10,418 nt of DNA from Ignavibacteriales bacterium (GTDB taxonomy: Bacteria > Bacteroidota > Ignavibacteria > Ignavibacteriales > Ignavibacteriaceae), in contig JAGUXE010000349.1 in the NCBI GenBank assembly GCA_020061995.1, positions 1 to 10,418 on the forward strand, in the 5' to 3' direction. Below are positions 1-8,243 of this stretch, one piece after another. Position 1 is the stretch's first letter. Every line of letters starts with the position of its first letter. The position numbers and the translations under genes were made by a program. The notes under the pieces were generated by a model that was given only the letters and a program-made list of their open reading frames with translations, was not told where the DNA came from and did no database searches.

Positions 1-431
1 AGATCAACAATTTTTCTAGATGTTTGTGATTTTCCGCTACCTGTCCTTACAGCAATAATTGCAATTACAGGTTTACTACTTTTAACCTGTGTCTCGGCAG
101 CACCGAGTAATCTGAAAGATACACCTGCAGCATTAACTATAGATGCTTTTGACATTACATAATTATAAGGGACATCGCTGTAAGCAAAAATAACTTGTTG
201 TATGTCTAACTTTTTTATTAAGTCAGGTAATTCTGATTCTTGATAAATCGGAATACCTATAGGATATAATTTACCCGCTAATTCCGGTGGGTAAAGTCTT
301 CCATCGATATTTGGAATTTGAGTTGCAGTAAATGCAAGAACGTTGTAATCTTCATTATCTCTGAAGAAAACATTGAAATTGTGGAAGTCGCGTCCAGCGG
401 CTCCCATAATGAGCGTATTAATTCGACTCAT
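1..431 (-). CDS. Predicted GTPase of the cyclic 2,3-diphosphoglycerate synthetase-like family (COG2403), N-terminal part only
   Basis: The reading frame starts at the ATG at 429-431 and stays open to the left edge, giving 143 codons plus two bases; the C-terminal part lies outside the window. The N-terminus has the family signature 'MGAAGRDFHNFNVFFRDN' (about residues 9-26), a Rossmann-like glycine-rich start. A conserved 'IPNIDGRLYPPELAG' stretch follows at about 39-53. A P-loop-like segment 'AVRTGSGKSQTSRK' lies at 127-140, with K134 and S135 as likely phosphate-binding residues. The P-loop follows an N-terminal domain of about 120 residues, as I recall for COG2403. One archaeal relative cyclises 2,3-diphosphoglycerate using ATP; bacterial members are mostly uncharacterised, so the substrate here is unknown. 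The gene begins 23 bases after the glmS stop, with a possible ribosome site GGGGA (438-442) six bases upstream, so it is probably translated from the glmS message. Family assignment is fairly sure; function is not. Confidence 0.8.
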   Translation of the reverse strand, partial: MSRINTLIMGAAGRDFHNFNVFFRDNEDYNVLAFTATQIPNIDGRLYPPELAGKLYPIGIPIYQESELPDLIKKLDIQQVIFAYSDVPYNYVMSKASIVNAAGVSFRLLGAAETQVKSSKPVIAIIAVRTGSGKSQTSRKIVD

Positions 432-454
432 AAAAGATCCCCATATTGTTATTA

Positions 455-2287
455 TTATTCGACCGTAACGCTTTTAGCCAAATTTCTTGGCTGATCTACA
501 TTCAGTCCTTTTTTCATAGCTATATGATAAGCTAAAAGTTGAAGCGGAACAACGGTAAGCATAGGCATAAGCATTCTTATCGTATCCGGTATTTTAATTG
601 TAAAATCTACAAGTTTATCTATTTCTGTATCATGTTCACTTGCAATTGCGATTATTCTCCCTTTACGGGCTTTAATTTCTTCTATATTACTCACAATTTT
701 ATCGTAAGTTGAATCTTTTGGAGCAATAAAAACAACCGGCATGTTTTCATCGACTAAAGCGATAGGTCCATGTTTCATTTCGGCTGCAGGATACCCTTCG
801 GCATGTATGTAAGATATTTCTTTTAATTTTAATGCTCCCTCTAAAGCCACGGGGAAATTATATCCACGACCCAGATATAAAAAGTTCTTTGAATCTTTAA
901 ACTCCTCAGCAATTGCTTCAATTTTATCATTTAGAGTTAAGATCTGTTGAATCTTTTCGGGTATTTGGATGAATTCATTATATAAACTTTTACCATCAGC
1001 AAGACTCATATCACGTTTTCGTGCGAGAAGAACTGTTATTAGGGCTAGCACTGTTAATTGTCCGGTAAATGCTTTTGTTGAAGCAACTCCGATTTCCGGA
1101 CCGGCGTGGATATAAACACCACCATCACTTTCTCTTGCTATTGAACTTCCAACCACATTACAAATTCCAAGACAAAGTGCCCCTTTACGTTTAGCTTCTT
1201 TCATTGCAGCTAGAGTATCAGCAGTTTCACCGCTTTGAGAGATGAAGAAGATAGTATCTCCTTCATTGATTATCGGATTTCTATATCGTAATTCGGAAGC
1301 ATATTCTACCTCAGTAGGGATTCTTAAAAATTGTTCAAACATATATTCACCAACTAATCCGGCATGCCATGATGTTCCGCAAGCAGTGATTATAATTCTT
1401 TTAGAATGGCTTAATCTTTCAAGAACAGATTCTAATCCACCGAGTTTTGCATTCCCTTCCTCAAATATCAACCTTCCCCTCATGGAGTTTCTAACAGATT
1501 CAGGTTGTTCCATAATTTCTTTTAGCATGAAAGTCTGATAGCCGCCTCTATCAATTTCGTCGAGGCTCATAGTCAATTCGATAATTTCTTTTTGAATATC
1601 TTCATCTTCAATTGTTTTAGCAAAAAATCTATCGGCAAATATTTCTGCTATTTCACCATCTTCAAGATAAACCACATGTTTTGTATGAGCTATCAGTGCA
1701 TTCACATCAGAAGCTACATAATGCCCATTCTCACTTACTCCGATTACTAAAGGAGAACCTTTTTTTGCACAAACAATTTTATCGGATTCTTTGGTATATA
1801 TCACAGCAATCCCGTAGGTTCCCTCAACTTCATTGAGAGCAAACCTTACCGCACGGAATAAATCATGCCCCTTTTTTAGAAAACTATCTATCAAGTGAAC
1901 CAGGACTTCAGAATCGGTATCACTGTTAAATTTAATCCCAGATTTGAGAAGCATAGTCTTAAGGACTTGGTAATTTTCGATTATTCCGTTATGAATGAGC
2001 ATTAAGGATTGGTCAGCGTTGCAGTGGGGGTGGGCGTTTAATTCATTGGGGATTCCATGGGTTGCCCATCTTGTGTGCCCTATTCCTATAGGAGCATTAA
2101 GTGCCGCCTGGTCGACACTTTTCTCAAGAAATGAAACTTTACCTTTATTTTTTAGAATTGTAGATTTGCCATCATTAATTACGGCTATACCGGCAGAATC
2201 ATATCCACGATATTCCAATCTTTTCAGACCTTCGATAATAATCGGGACACAATTTTTATCACCGATATACCCTACAATTCCGCACAT
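455..2287 (-). CDS. glmS: Glutamine--fructose-6-phosphate aminotransferase (isomerizing), glucosamine-6-phosphate synthase
   Basis: This cytoplasmic enzyme makes glucosamine-6-phosphate from fructose-6-phosphate and glutamine, the first committed step towards UDP-GlcNAc for peptidoglycan and lipopolysaccharide. The 610-aa product is full length (E. coli has 609). It opens with 'MCGIVGYIG'; Cys2 becomes the N-terminal nucleophile of the class II glutaminase domain, which fixes the start codon. Glutaminase motifs are 'HTRWATHG' (71-78), 'HNGIIENY' (99-106) and 'SDTDSE' (122-127). Two sugar-isomerase (SIS) domains follow: the first holds 'TACGTSWHAG' (301-310) and 'SQSGETADT' (350-358), the second 'LGRGYNFPVALEGALKLKE' (472-490) and 'EMKHGPIA' (503-510, His505). 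The C-terminus 'PRNLAKSVTVE' carries the conserved Lys604. A GAGG ribosome site sits at 2293-2296, five bases before the ATG. All recognised active-site motifs are intact. The 102-base leader shows no sign of a glmS ribozyme. Confidence 0.99.
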   Translation of the reverse strand: MCGIVGYIGDKNCVPIIIEGLKRLEYRGYDSAGIAVINDGKSTILKNKGKVSFLEKSVDQAALNAPIGIGHTRWATHGIPNELNAHPHCNADQSLMLIHNGIIENYQVLKTMLLKSGIKFNSDTDSEVLVHLIDSFLKKGHDLFRAVRFALNEVEGTYGIAVIYTKESDKIVCAKKGSPLVIGVSENGHYVASDVNALIAHTKHVVYLEDGEIAEIFADRFFAKTIEDEDIQKEIIELTMSLDEIDRGGYQTFMLKEIMEQPESVRNSMRGRLIFEEGNAKLGGLESVLERLSHSKRIIITACGTSWHAGLVGEYMFEQFLRIPTEVEYASELRYRNPIINEGDTIFFISQSGETADTLAAMKEAKRKGALCLGICNVVGSSIARESDGGVYIHAGPEIGVASTKAFTGQLTVLALITVLLARKRDMSLADGKSLYNEFIQIPEKIQQILTLNDKIEAIAEEFKDSKNFLYLGRGYNFPVALEGALKLKEISYIHAEGYPAAEMKHGPIALVDENMPVVFIAPKDSTYDKIVSNIEEIKARKGRIIAIASEHDTEIDKLVDFTIKIPDTIRMLMPMLTVVPLQLLAYHIAMKKGLNVDQPRNLAKSVTVE

Positions 2288-2315
2288 AAATGCCTCATTT
2301 TATAATTGCTCAATA

Positions 2316-2323
2316 CAAATTTA
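2316..2323 (-). promoter_or_regulatory. Possible Bacteroidota-type -7 element upstream of glmS
   Basis: On the minus strand this reads TAAATTTG, an exact match to the Bacteroidota TAnnTTTG -7 consensus, 28 bases before the glmS ATG. That would allow a leader of about 20 bases containing the GAGG ribosome site. No convincing TTG element is present 19-21 bases further upstream, so this is weak; glmS could instead be read through from the peptidase gene. Confidence 0.3.
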
Positions 2324-2348
2324 CGGATAAAACTCTTACCAGAAAATT

Positions 2349-2377
2349 AAAAAGAGATATTTCGAGATTAATTCTCT
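2349..2377 (-). terminator. Weak possible terminator after the C25 peptidase gene
   Basis: Downstream of the peptidase stop, the minus strand has AGAGA (2377-2373), a 15-base loop, then TCTCT (2357-2353) running into further T residues (to 2349). The stem is only five base pairs with two G-C pairs, so it is at best a leaky terminator. A competing four-base stem, GAGA/TCTC, lies within it. The low GC content makes chance a real alternative. Confidence 0.2.
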
Positions 2378-2389
2378 AAACTAATAAAT

Positions 2390-5300
2390 TTATTTAATTT
2401 TCGCCAATTTCAATACTTCTGTTTTTGTTTTTTCAGGGTATTTGGCTATCAATTTTACTAAATAAGTACCATTTGAAATTGCATCGCCATCCTGGTCTTT
2501 TCCGTCCCAATAAATTGAGTTAAATCCAATCCGATATTCAGTTTGAGGCACTTTGATTTCTTTTATTAATCTACCTGCAATTGTATAAACTCTAAATCGA
2601 ATCTCTTCGGGAGTTACAGAACCACGCAGTTCGAAAGTAAAATTTGTGTTATCCTTAAATGGATTTGGATAGTTGTACATTTGTGCAATATCGTCTTCAT
2701 CATAAACAAAAAATACAGTTCTATGGAATGTAGTATCAAAGAAATTTCCCGATGCATCTTTTGCTAAAACATCAATGATGTGCCTACCTTGCTTTAGTGT
2801 TGGGGTCCATTCAACCACAGCCTCTGAATTTGGAAAAGAAGTATATGAATACTTTAAATCAGGGTTATTGAAGGTTAGCGGCACATTATTATGTATAATT
2901 GTGAAATAAGTTGTATCCAAAGGTAAGGGACTGTTATCTTTAACCGATATTTTGATTGTTGGAGTTTTTGAAACCAGATCACCATTAATGATTTCTTTCC
3001 CATCTACCAGTATATAGAAATTCGGATTAACTGAATCACGCGCAACAAAAAAGCTATTCGAAGCAAAATTGTTAAATGTAAATAATTCATTCCCCGGAAA
3101 GTTTGCCACAGCTTTAACATTATGTTCAAAAATCAAATTTGAAGTTGGTATTATATAACTGAAAGTATTAAAACTATCCGGAGGAACCGTCATAGTTGCT
3201 GACGTAAATACTGAATCTGAACCATCCATATAAAAACGTATGACCGTACTATCTGCGGTCCCCTTACCAATATTATCAATACGAAGATTCATTCTTAAAT
3301 CAAATCCTTGCATTAAAGAATCGGGTGAAAAGGAGATATTTTCTTTTATAATATTAATTTCGGGGGGCGAAGTATAATTTACATTGACACTATGCAATTC
3401 AATAGGAGTAGCAGTTGTAAATGATGAATCGACAAGATCAAATCTTAACCGCAGAAAATTATAGTTGTTAGCATTCAAATTAGTAATTGGGTATTGAGAA
3501 GGTATATCAACTCCAAGAGTGTCCCACAATCTTGTTAATTTATTCAATCCTTCCAATCGCACTGTATAATCTCCTTCTGTAGAATTATTGACCATATTAT
3601 AATCAATATTTTGCCAACTGAATGCCGGTCCTATACTCTGTGTAGTTATACTACCTCTTGCATCAACATACTTACCGACAAATTTAGAGATTTTTGGAGC
3701 AATAGTGATTCCGGGTCGGAAATTAGTAGCATAAACTTGGTCATGCCGCCAATCATAAGTCCAAGCATAGAATCTAATATTTGCATAGAATCCAGTAGGT
3801 TCCCAGGCAAACCAATCTGCATCAAAATAGCCGTCAGCAATCCTAATTCTTCTTATAAATCCACTATAAAAGTTTTCGTAAGGATAGAAGTATCCATCGG
3901 CAACAAAGAAAGATGAAAAGCCTAAATAACTATTGAGGTTCTCATAATAATAGTCGTTAACTACAGTCCAATTATTTGCCGGGTCAAACACACGCAAACT
4001 ATATTTGAGTTGACCTAATGAATCTTTTATAGCTAGATTATAAACATATTGGCTATCGGAAGTGAGGTAGCAATCACCATCAGCAACTCTACCGTCATCT
4101 TTTCTTATCAAACCGGCAGCAATCGTGATTGTATCAATATTGTTAACTGATGTGTTAAGATTTACTCTGATAAGTTTATGAGCATCGCCAAATGGAACGT
4201 ATAAATAACCGTCCCCATGAACAAACATTTGAAAACTTATTCTATCATAAAAATTAGGAACCGTACCATAATATTCACCTTTAAAAGTTCCGTCATTTCC
4301 GGTACCGATTTTATATATAAAACTTTTCCCTGACGGGTTGTATAGATTCGCAAAAAACCAGTGATTCGCAACGTACAAATATTTCCCATCAGTCGTTAAA
4401 CATGCAAGTCCAACACTATCTGTAAATGTATAATTGACATTTAGATCTTCCAACCACTTTGCTTCAGAAGGCTTTGGTGGATTAACATTTGTATTAAGAG
4501 TTAAAATTTTTCTATCGGGTAAGTAATTCACATTATCTTTAAGAAAGATATTCAACTGTTTTCCACCGACAAAATATCCTGGTTTAGTTTCATCAGTAAT
4601 TGAAAATGTACGGGTCTGACTCCATCTCCCTAAGTTTTCACCGTCAAAAATTCTTGTTCTCCAATAGTATGCATCCTTATTTAAAACTCCACTAGTCCAT
4701 TTTATTAAACTGCTTTCTGGGGTTAAGCTATTAGATCGAATCGGATTAGTGAAATTGATAGATGTATCAATTTCAATTTCGTAATTGAGCCCTTTATCTA
4801 TATAGTATCCGATGTCACTAATAACAAATTGTACTTTATTATCTGATGTAGAATACCCATCAATTGGAGCAATAATACTTGGTTCACTTATATTGAAAAC
4901 AGCCAAAGTAGCCGAGGCAGAATTGTCAGATAAATCATCCTCTTCAACACCTTCATCAAAATTAACTTTTGCGGTTAATTCATATAAACCACCAAGTGTA
5001 GGGAACCAGTAAAATTCAACGGAATCCTTTTGACCGAATACTAAAAGCTTCTTTGTCCCAACAATTCCTGAGGTATCTTGGGAAGAGAAAGAAAGTTGAA
5101 CCGTAACAGAATCATTTGGACTAATTATTCCATAGTTAAAAATATTAATTTTAATAGAAACTGAATCATTAACTAAAGGATTTTGCGGGTTAATTTTAAT
5201 ATCATTTCCTGTTAAAACAAAGTCAACAGTAATAGGGAGAGCAAGTTTTAGCACCGGATCACCTAGATAGGACAGAAGTGCAATTTGATTTGCATAATAA

Positions 5301-8149
5301 CCAAAAGGTGAAATAACTCTTGCTTTTGAATTAAGAATAGCTTTTCCGATTATGGTATTCTTTAGATTAAATACTTCATCAAAGAGAAGGTTATTTATAT
5401 ATTTTCCAATTTCCCAATGTGTAAGTCCTGAGCTACCAAAAAATCCGATAGCCCCTCTCCCGGGGACTTTTACAAATTGTTCACCAAAAACATCTTGATT
5501 ATCAAAATGGGCTGTATAACATGTAACACTAAGAACTAAAGGAAGTTTTCCACCGTTTTGTAAGAGATAAATATCATCATTCAAGAAGGTCAAATCCCAT
5601 TGCGAGCCCCCTCCATGTCCATAATAATTAGCTAATACTGCACCATCATTAAAAGCCTTTCGAATATCAACAGTGCTCCCTTGATATTGGAAATGGTTAG
5701 GTTTATTTGGATAACGCATGATCATTTTAGAACTTAAACCATTATTATCAAGAAAACTTGTCTTTAATAGTTCAATTGCATCATTAAATCCGAACCTCAA
5801 TTCATCTTCTGCATCAAGACCTGATGACATTAATAAAACCGTTTCACGCCATTTTTTAAGATTGTCGCTCGGATATTGTTCCAATTTATCAAGAATAATA
5901 TTTCCCTGTTGAACTGTTTCAATTGAAATTCTACCAATTGCGATATCCGGGACAATATCATTACCCGCAACTGTTACAAAGGCATTATCACTTGGTGCCT
6001 GTCCATAAGTATATGAATGGTACGGTATTGACGGGATGAAATTCTCACGACTACCGGTTAATAATTTTCTGTAATCATGACTCATATCACCCACAAGGAC
6101 AACATATGACAATGCCGGTGATCGCCAATTTTCAAAAACATATTTAATGAATTTTTGAATAGCGTATGGATCCATCAATCCGTTGGCAAACTCATCATAT
6201 ATTTCATTAACATCAACGATTTTGATCCTCGGATTTACAATACTTGTATCCGGGAAGTTTTGCTCTCGAATATTTGCTAACCTCTCAGCAACAACATTAA
6301 ATCTTGGATGAGTAATGATTAAGTAATCGACTGAATTTGTAAGCGATTTTAAATTCGATGGTTTATCATATCGAATTGAATCAACAGTTTTAAAATAATC
6401 TGGAACTACGCAAAAATATTCATATGCTCTATCAACACTATCTAAAAACAATACCTGTTTGTCTTTATCTTTAAGAATCAGTAACTCATCAATAATTGTC
6501 GCTTTTTCAGGGATATAAACAAGCATTGTGTCAGCTAGCCATTCCCATAACCAAAATCGTGTAAGTCCATATGAAACTCCGGTATTCTTAAAATCCAGAT
6601 AATTTCCCCCTACGAGGTTACTGGACTTATAGGTAAATTCGAACCAATTAACTTTTACAACGTCACTTTTACTAGGATGACAGATGTTGCCATCAGCTTC
6701 AATTCTAATATAATTTCCGTCAGAATAAATTTGGACACTATCATCCCCTACATAAAAATATTTCTCAAATGTAAATGTTTCTTGTTTATTCCACTTGGCA
6801 TTACCGATAAGTTTATCATTGACATAAATCTTAACATCATGAGCGTAGTTACAACTAAAATCAGTCATACCATGCATATTTACGCGAAGTAAAACATTGG
6901 GGTCATAAAATCCAGGAATAGCCACATAACTTTTAAATGGTTCGAACTGCATTCTAAAAGGAGCAACAACATTCCCGCTTTGCCCACTTATTGTACCCCA
7001 GTACCAATAATCTCTCATATCATTGATAGCATATCCTAAAGGTTCAAATAGTGAATCGACTTCATACAAATCGCTTCTCAAATTATATTGGACAGAATAT
7101 TGATAATTAGTTGGATAACCATTTTTATATTTATATTGAATAGATTTTGAAGTATCTCCTTCAATTGAAAACCAATAGACATTTGAAAGGTTATAAATAT
7201 TAGAGTTGTTGTGGACCGTTTTTATTACTGGATACCCGATGAAATGTATAAAATCACCTGAATTAAAAACTGAATCGCTATTAATGTCATGAACTTCTAT
7301 CGGAATTCTATTTCCATTATTATATAATTCTAAATTTTTGGGATCGAGACTTTGTGGGAATTGTACACCGTTATTAATTAATTCACTATATGTAAGTCTG
7401 TATAATCCTTTATCTTTTAAATAGAGTTTGAACCAACTTTTATTTGGATCATACCATGATGAATCTTGAAATGATGAGAGAACCAGATTAGATTTCCCCG
7501 TCCATAATTTTGCTTGATTAAAATTTATGACTGATGTTTTCAAAAACTCATTGGTAAACGAATCATCAACAAAGTCAATATTTTGTTGTCCGGAATTATT
7601 ATAGGTAACTTTAACAATTATTTTGGAATTAAATATTAAATCGCGTGTAACTGGATTATACTGATAAGGAGCTACCTGGATAGGTTGAATATTAGCAAAT
7701 CGCATTTGATAAGTCTCGGGAAGAGTAACACTTAATTTTGGAAAGTTAATTGCTTTGGAATAAATTGATTTATCAACAGCATCAAGATCAAACTGACCGA
7801 AATAGGAACTGTTTTCAGGGAATGGAAGAATATTATACTTACCTATCATTTTCTGATTCTGTTCAATTATCTCCACTTTATTTTTAGCATTGAATGGCAC
7901 ACCTAATGCAATTGCATAGTCAGGTAACCAAGGTTCCCCCGGCGTACGATACGATAATTCTGCCCCTGTAACATAAGAGAATTTATTCCCGTCAAAGAGT
8001 GTATCTTTGATTTGGTATTTCCCTGAGAAGTTAAATTCTATTTTTATGAATTGATTGTTTGATTCGATAATTTTATGAGATTGGGCGTGAGAATCTTTGA
8101 TGAGAATTGTTAGCAGCAACAGACTGACAAGAAAAGCGGTAAATTTCAT
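2390..8149 (-). CDS. Secreted multidomain gingipain-family (C25) cysteine peptidase with type IX sorting domain, PorU-like
   Basis: This 1919-aa exported protein starts with a Sec signal peptide (about 1-22, basic KF then LLLLTILI, cleavage near 'SHA/Q'). Residues about 25-215 resemble the gingipain propeptide region ('RTPGEPWLPDYAIALGVPF', 68-86). Residues 236-305 ('WFKLYLKDKGLYRLTYSEL ... IHFIGYP') match the N-terminal domain of PorU-like proteins. The peptidase domain spans about 605-972: 'VVLVGDMSHD' (683-692), 'SDNAF' (720-724), 'PDIAIGR' (734-740), catalytic His845 in 'NYYGHGGG' and Cys877 in 'LSVTCYTAHFD', 32 residues apart as in gingipains. Next come a CARDB-like domain (about 975-1085), an FN3-like domain (1088-1185), a propeller-like aromatic-rich section (1195-1500), beta domains, and a C-terminal sorting domain (1824-1919, 'YNYPNPF', 'WDGKDQDGD', 'NGTYLVKL'). 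The ribosome site AAGGGAG lies three bases before the ATG. It is much longer than the roughly 1100-1300 aa I expect for PorU, so it may be the sortase or a cargo protease. The family call is sure; the role is open. Confidence 0.95.
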   Translation of the reverse strand: MKFTAFLVSLLLLTILIKDSHAQSHKIIESNNQFIKIEFNFSGKYQIKDTLFDGNKFSYVTGAELSYRTPGEPWLPDYAIALGVPFNAKNKVEIIEQNQKMIGKYNILPFPENSSYFGQFDLDAVDKSIYSKAINFPKLSVTLPETYQMRFANIQPIQVAPYQYNPVTRDLIFNSKIIVKVTYNNSGQQNIDFVDDSFTNEFLKTSVINFNQAKLWTGKSNLVLSSFQDSSWYDPNKSWFKLYLKDKGLYRLTYSELINNGVQFPQSLDPKNLELYNNGNRIPIEVHDINSDSVFNSGDFIHFIGYPVIKTVHNNSNIYNLSNVYWFSIEGDTSKSIQYKYKNGYPTNYQYSVQYNLRSDLYEVDSLFEPLGYAINDMRDYWYWGTISGQSGNVVAPFRMQFEPFKSYVAIPGFYDPNVLLRVNMHGMTDFSCNYAHDVKIYVNDKLIGNAKWNKQETFTFEKYFYVGDDSVQIYSDGNYIRIEADGNICHPSKSDVVKVNWFEFTYKSSNLVGGNYLDFKNTGVSYGLTRFWLWEWLADTMLVYIPEKATIIDELLILKDKDKQVLFLDSVDRAYEYFCVVPDYFKTVDSIRYDKPSNLKSLTNSVDYLIITHPRFNVVAERLANIREQNFPDTSIVNPRIKIVDVNEIYDEFANGLMDPYAIQKFIKYVFENWRSPALSYVVLVGDMSHDYRKLLTGSRENFIPSIPYHSYTYGQAPSDNAFVTVAGNDIVPDIAIGRISIETVQQGNIILDKLEQYPSDNLKKWRETVLLMSSGLDAEDELRFGFNDAIELLKTSFLDNNGLSSKMIMRYPNKPNHFQYQGSTVDIRKAFNDGAVLANYYGHGGGSQWDLTFLNDDIYLLQNGGKLPLVLSVTCYTAHFDNQDVFGEQFVKVPGRGAIGFFGSSGLTHWEIGKYINNLLFDEVFNLKNTIIGKAILNSKARVISPFGYYANQIALLSYLGDPVLKLALPITVDFVLTGNDIKINPQNPLVNDSVSIKINIFNYGIISPNDSVTVQLSFSSQDTSGIVGTKKLLVFGQKDSVEFYWFPTLGGLYELTAKVNFDEGVEEDDLSDNSASATLAVFNISEPSIIAPIDGYSTSDNKVQFVISDIGYYIDKGLNYEIEIDTSINFTNPIRSNSLTPESSLIKWTSGVLNKDAYYWRTRIFDGENLGRWSQTRTFSITDETKPGYFVGGKQLNIFLKDNVNYLPDRKILTLNTNVNPPKPSEAKWLEDLNVNYTFTDSVGLACLTTDGKYLYVANHWFFANLYNPSGKSFIYKIGTGNDGTFKGEYYGTVPNFYDRISFQMFVHGDGYLYVPFGDAHKLIRVNLNTSVNNIDTITIAAGLIRKDDGRVADGDCYLTSDSQYVYNLAIKDSLGQLKYSLRVFDPANNWTVVNDYYYENLNSYLGFSSFFVADGYFYPYENFYSGFIRRIRIADGYFDADWFAWEPTGFYANIRFYAWTYDWRHDQVYATNFRPGITIAPKISKFVGKYVDARGSITTQSIGPAFSWQNIDYNMVNNSTEGDYTVRLEGLNKLTRLWDTLGVDIPSQYPITNLNANNYNFLRLRFDLVDSSFTTATPIELHSVNVNYTSPPEINIIKENISFSPDSLMQGFDLRMNLRIDNIGKGTADSTVIRFYMDGSDSVFTSATMTVPPDSFNTFSYIIPTSNLIFEHNVKAVANFPGNELFTFNNFASNSFFVARDSVNPNFYILVDGKEIINGDLVSKTPTIKISVKDNSPLPLDTTYFTIIHNNVPLTFNNPDLKYSYTSFPNSEAVVEWTPTLKQGRHIIDVLAKDASGNFFDTTFHRTVFFVYDEDDIAQMYNYPNPFKDNTNFTFELRGSVTPEEIRFRVYTIAGRLIKEIKVPQTEYRIGFNSIYWDGKDQDGDAISNGTYLVKLIAKYPEKTKTEVLKLAKIK
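2393..2680 (-). other. Type IX secretion C-terminal sorting domain (type A, FlgD Ig-like) of the C25 peptidase
   Basis: Residues 1824-1919 form a compact beta-sandwich typical of proteins exported across the outer membrane by the type IX system. The markers are 'MYNYPNPFKDNT' at its start, 'FRVYTIAGRLIKEI' in the middle, 'YWDGKDQDGDAISNGTYLVKL' near the end, and a basic tail 'KLAKIK'. The 'WDG-D-GD---NGTY' pattern is the FlgD Ig-like form. It is preceded by the acidic linker 'YDEDD' (1816-1820). No type IX machinery genes lie in this window. Confidence 0.9.
3650..4567 (-). other. Propeller-like, aromatic-rich module inside the C25 peptidase
   Basis: Residues about 1195-1500 contain spaced 'DG-YLYV'-type strands: 'TDGKYLYV' (1253-1260), 'GDGYLYVPF' (1312-1320), 'DSQYVYNL' (1365-1372) and 'ADGYFYPY' (1417-1424). 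Several are followed by a strand of the 'KLIRVN' or 'RIRIADG' type, which is how beta-propeller blades look. The second half is rich in Tyr, Phe and Trp. The blade count and true borders cannot be settled by eye, so this is a structural suggestion. Confidence 0.5.
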
Positions 8150-8177
8150 ATACTCCCTTATTTATTATCTTTTAATC

Positions 8178-8208
8178 CAAACATATTTACATGAGTCTCG
8201 CCAATCAA
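8178..8208 (-). promoter_or_regulatory. Bacteroidota-type promoter (TTG-N20-TAnnTTTG) for the C25 peptidase gene
   Basis: On the minus strand the -33 element TTG lies at 8208-8206, followed by a 20-base spacer and the -7 element TATGTTTG at 8185-8178. Both elements and the spacing match the Bacteroidota sigma-A consensus (TTG, 19-21 bases, TAnnTTTG). The predicted start of transcription is around 8170-8174, giving a leader of roughly 20-25 bases that includes the AAGGGAG ribosome site (8153-8159) just before the ATG. It sits in the 94-base gap after the Wzi-like gene, so the peptidase is probably transcribed on its own. Confidence 0.65.
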
Positions 8209-8243
8209 GGGAAAAAATATTCAACAATCATTATCAATAAAAA

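Noticed and set aside
1242..1538. Open frame of 98 codons on the plus strand inside glmS
   Set aside because: It is antisense to a fully conserved stretch of glmS and shows no family resemblance or ribosome site; a shadow of the real gene.
1995..2330. Open frame of 111 codons on the plus strand over the glmS start
   Set aside because: It mirrors the conserved glutaminase domain in antisense and resembles no known protein.
2288..2389. glmS ribozyme/riboswitch in the glmS leader
   Set aside because: The gap is only 102 bases and AT-rich, without the conserved ribozyme core or its stems; this element is also typical of Firmicutes, not of this group.
2383..2394. Perfect 12-base AT-only palindrome (aataaatttatt) at the peptidase stop codon
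   Set aside because: It has no loop and no G-C pairs, so it cannot act as a stable hairpin; expected by chance in sequence this AT-rich.
3611..3916. Open frames on both strands within the C25 peptidase gene (also at 4812-5012, 5718-5912 and 6677-6892)
   Set aside because: All are short, lie within one continuous 1919-codon gene with clear domain content, and lack protein-like features.
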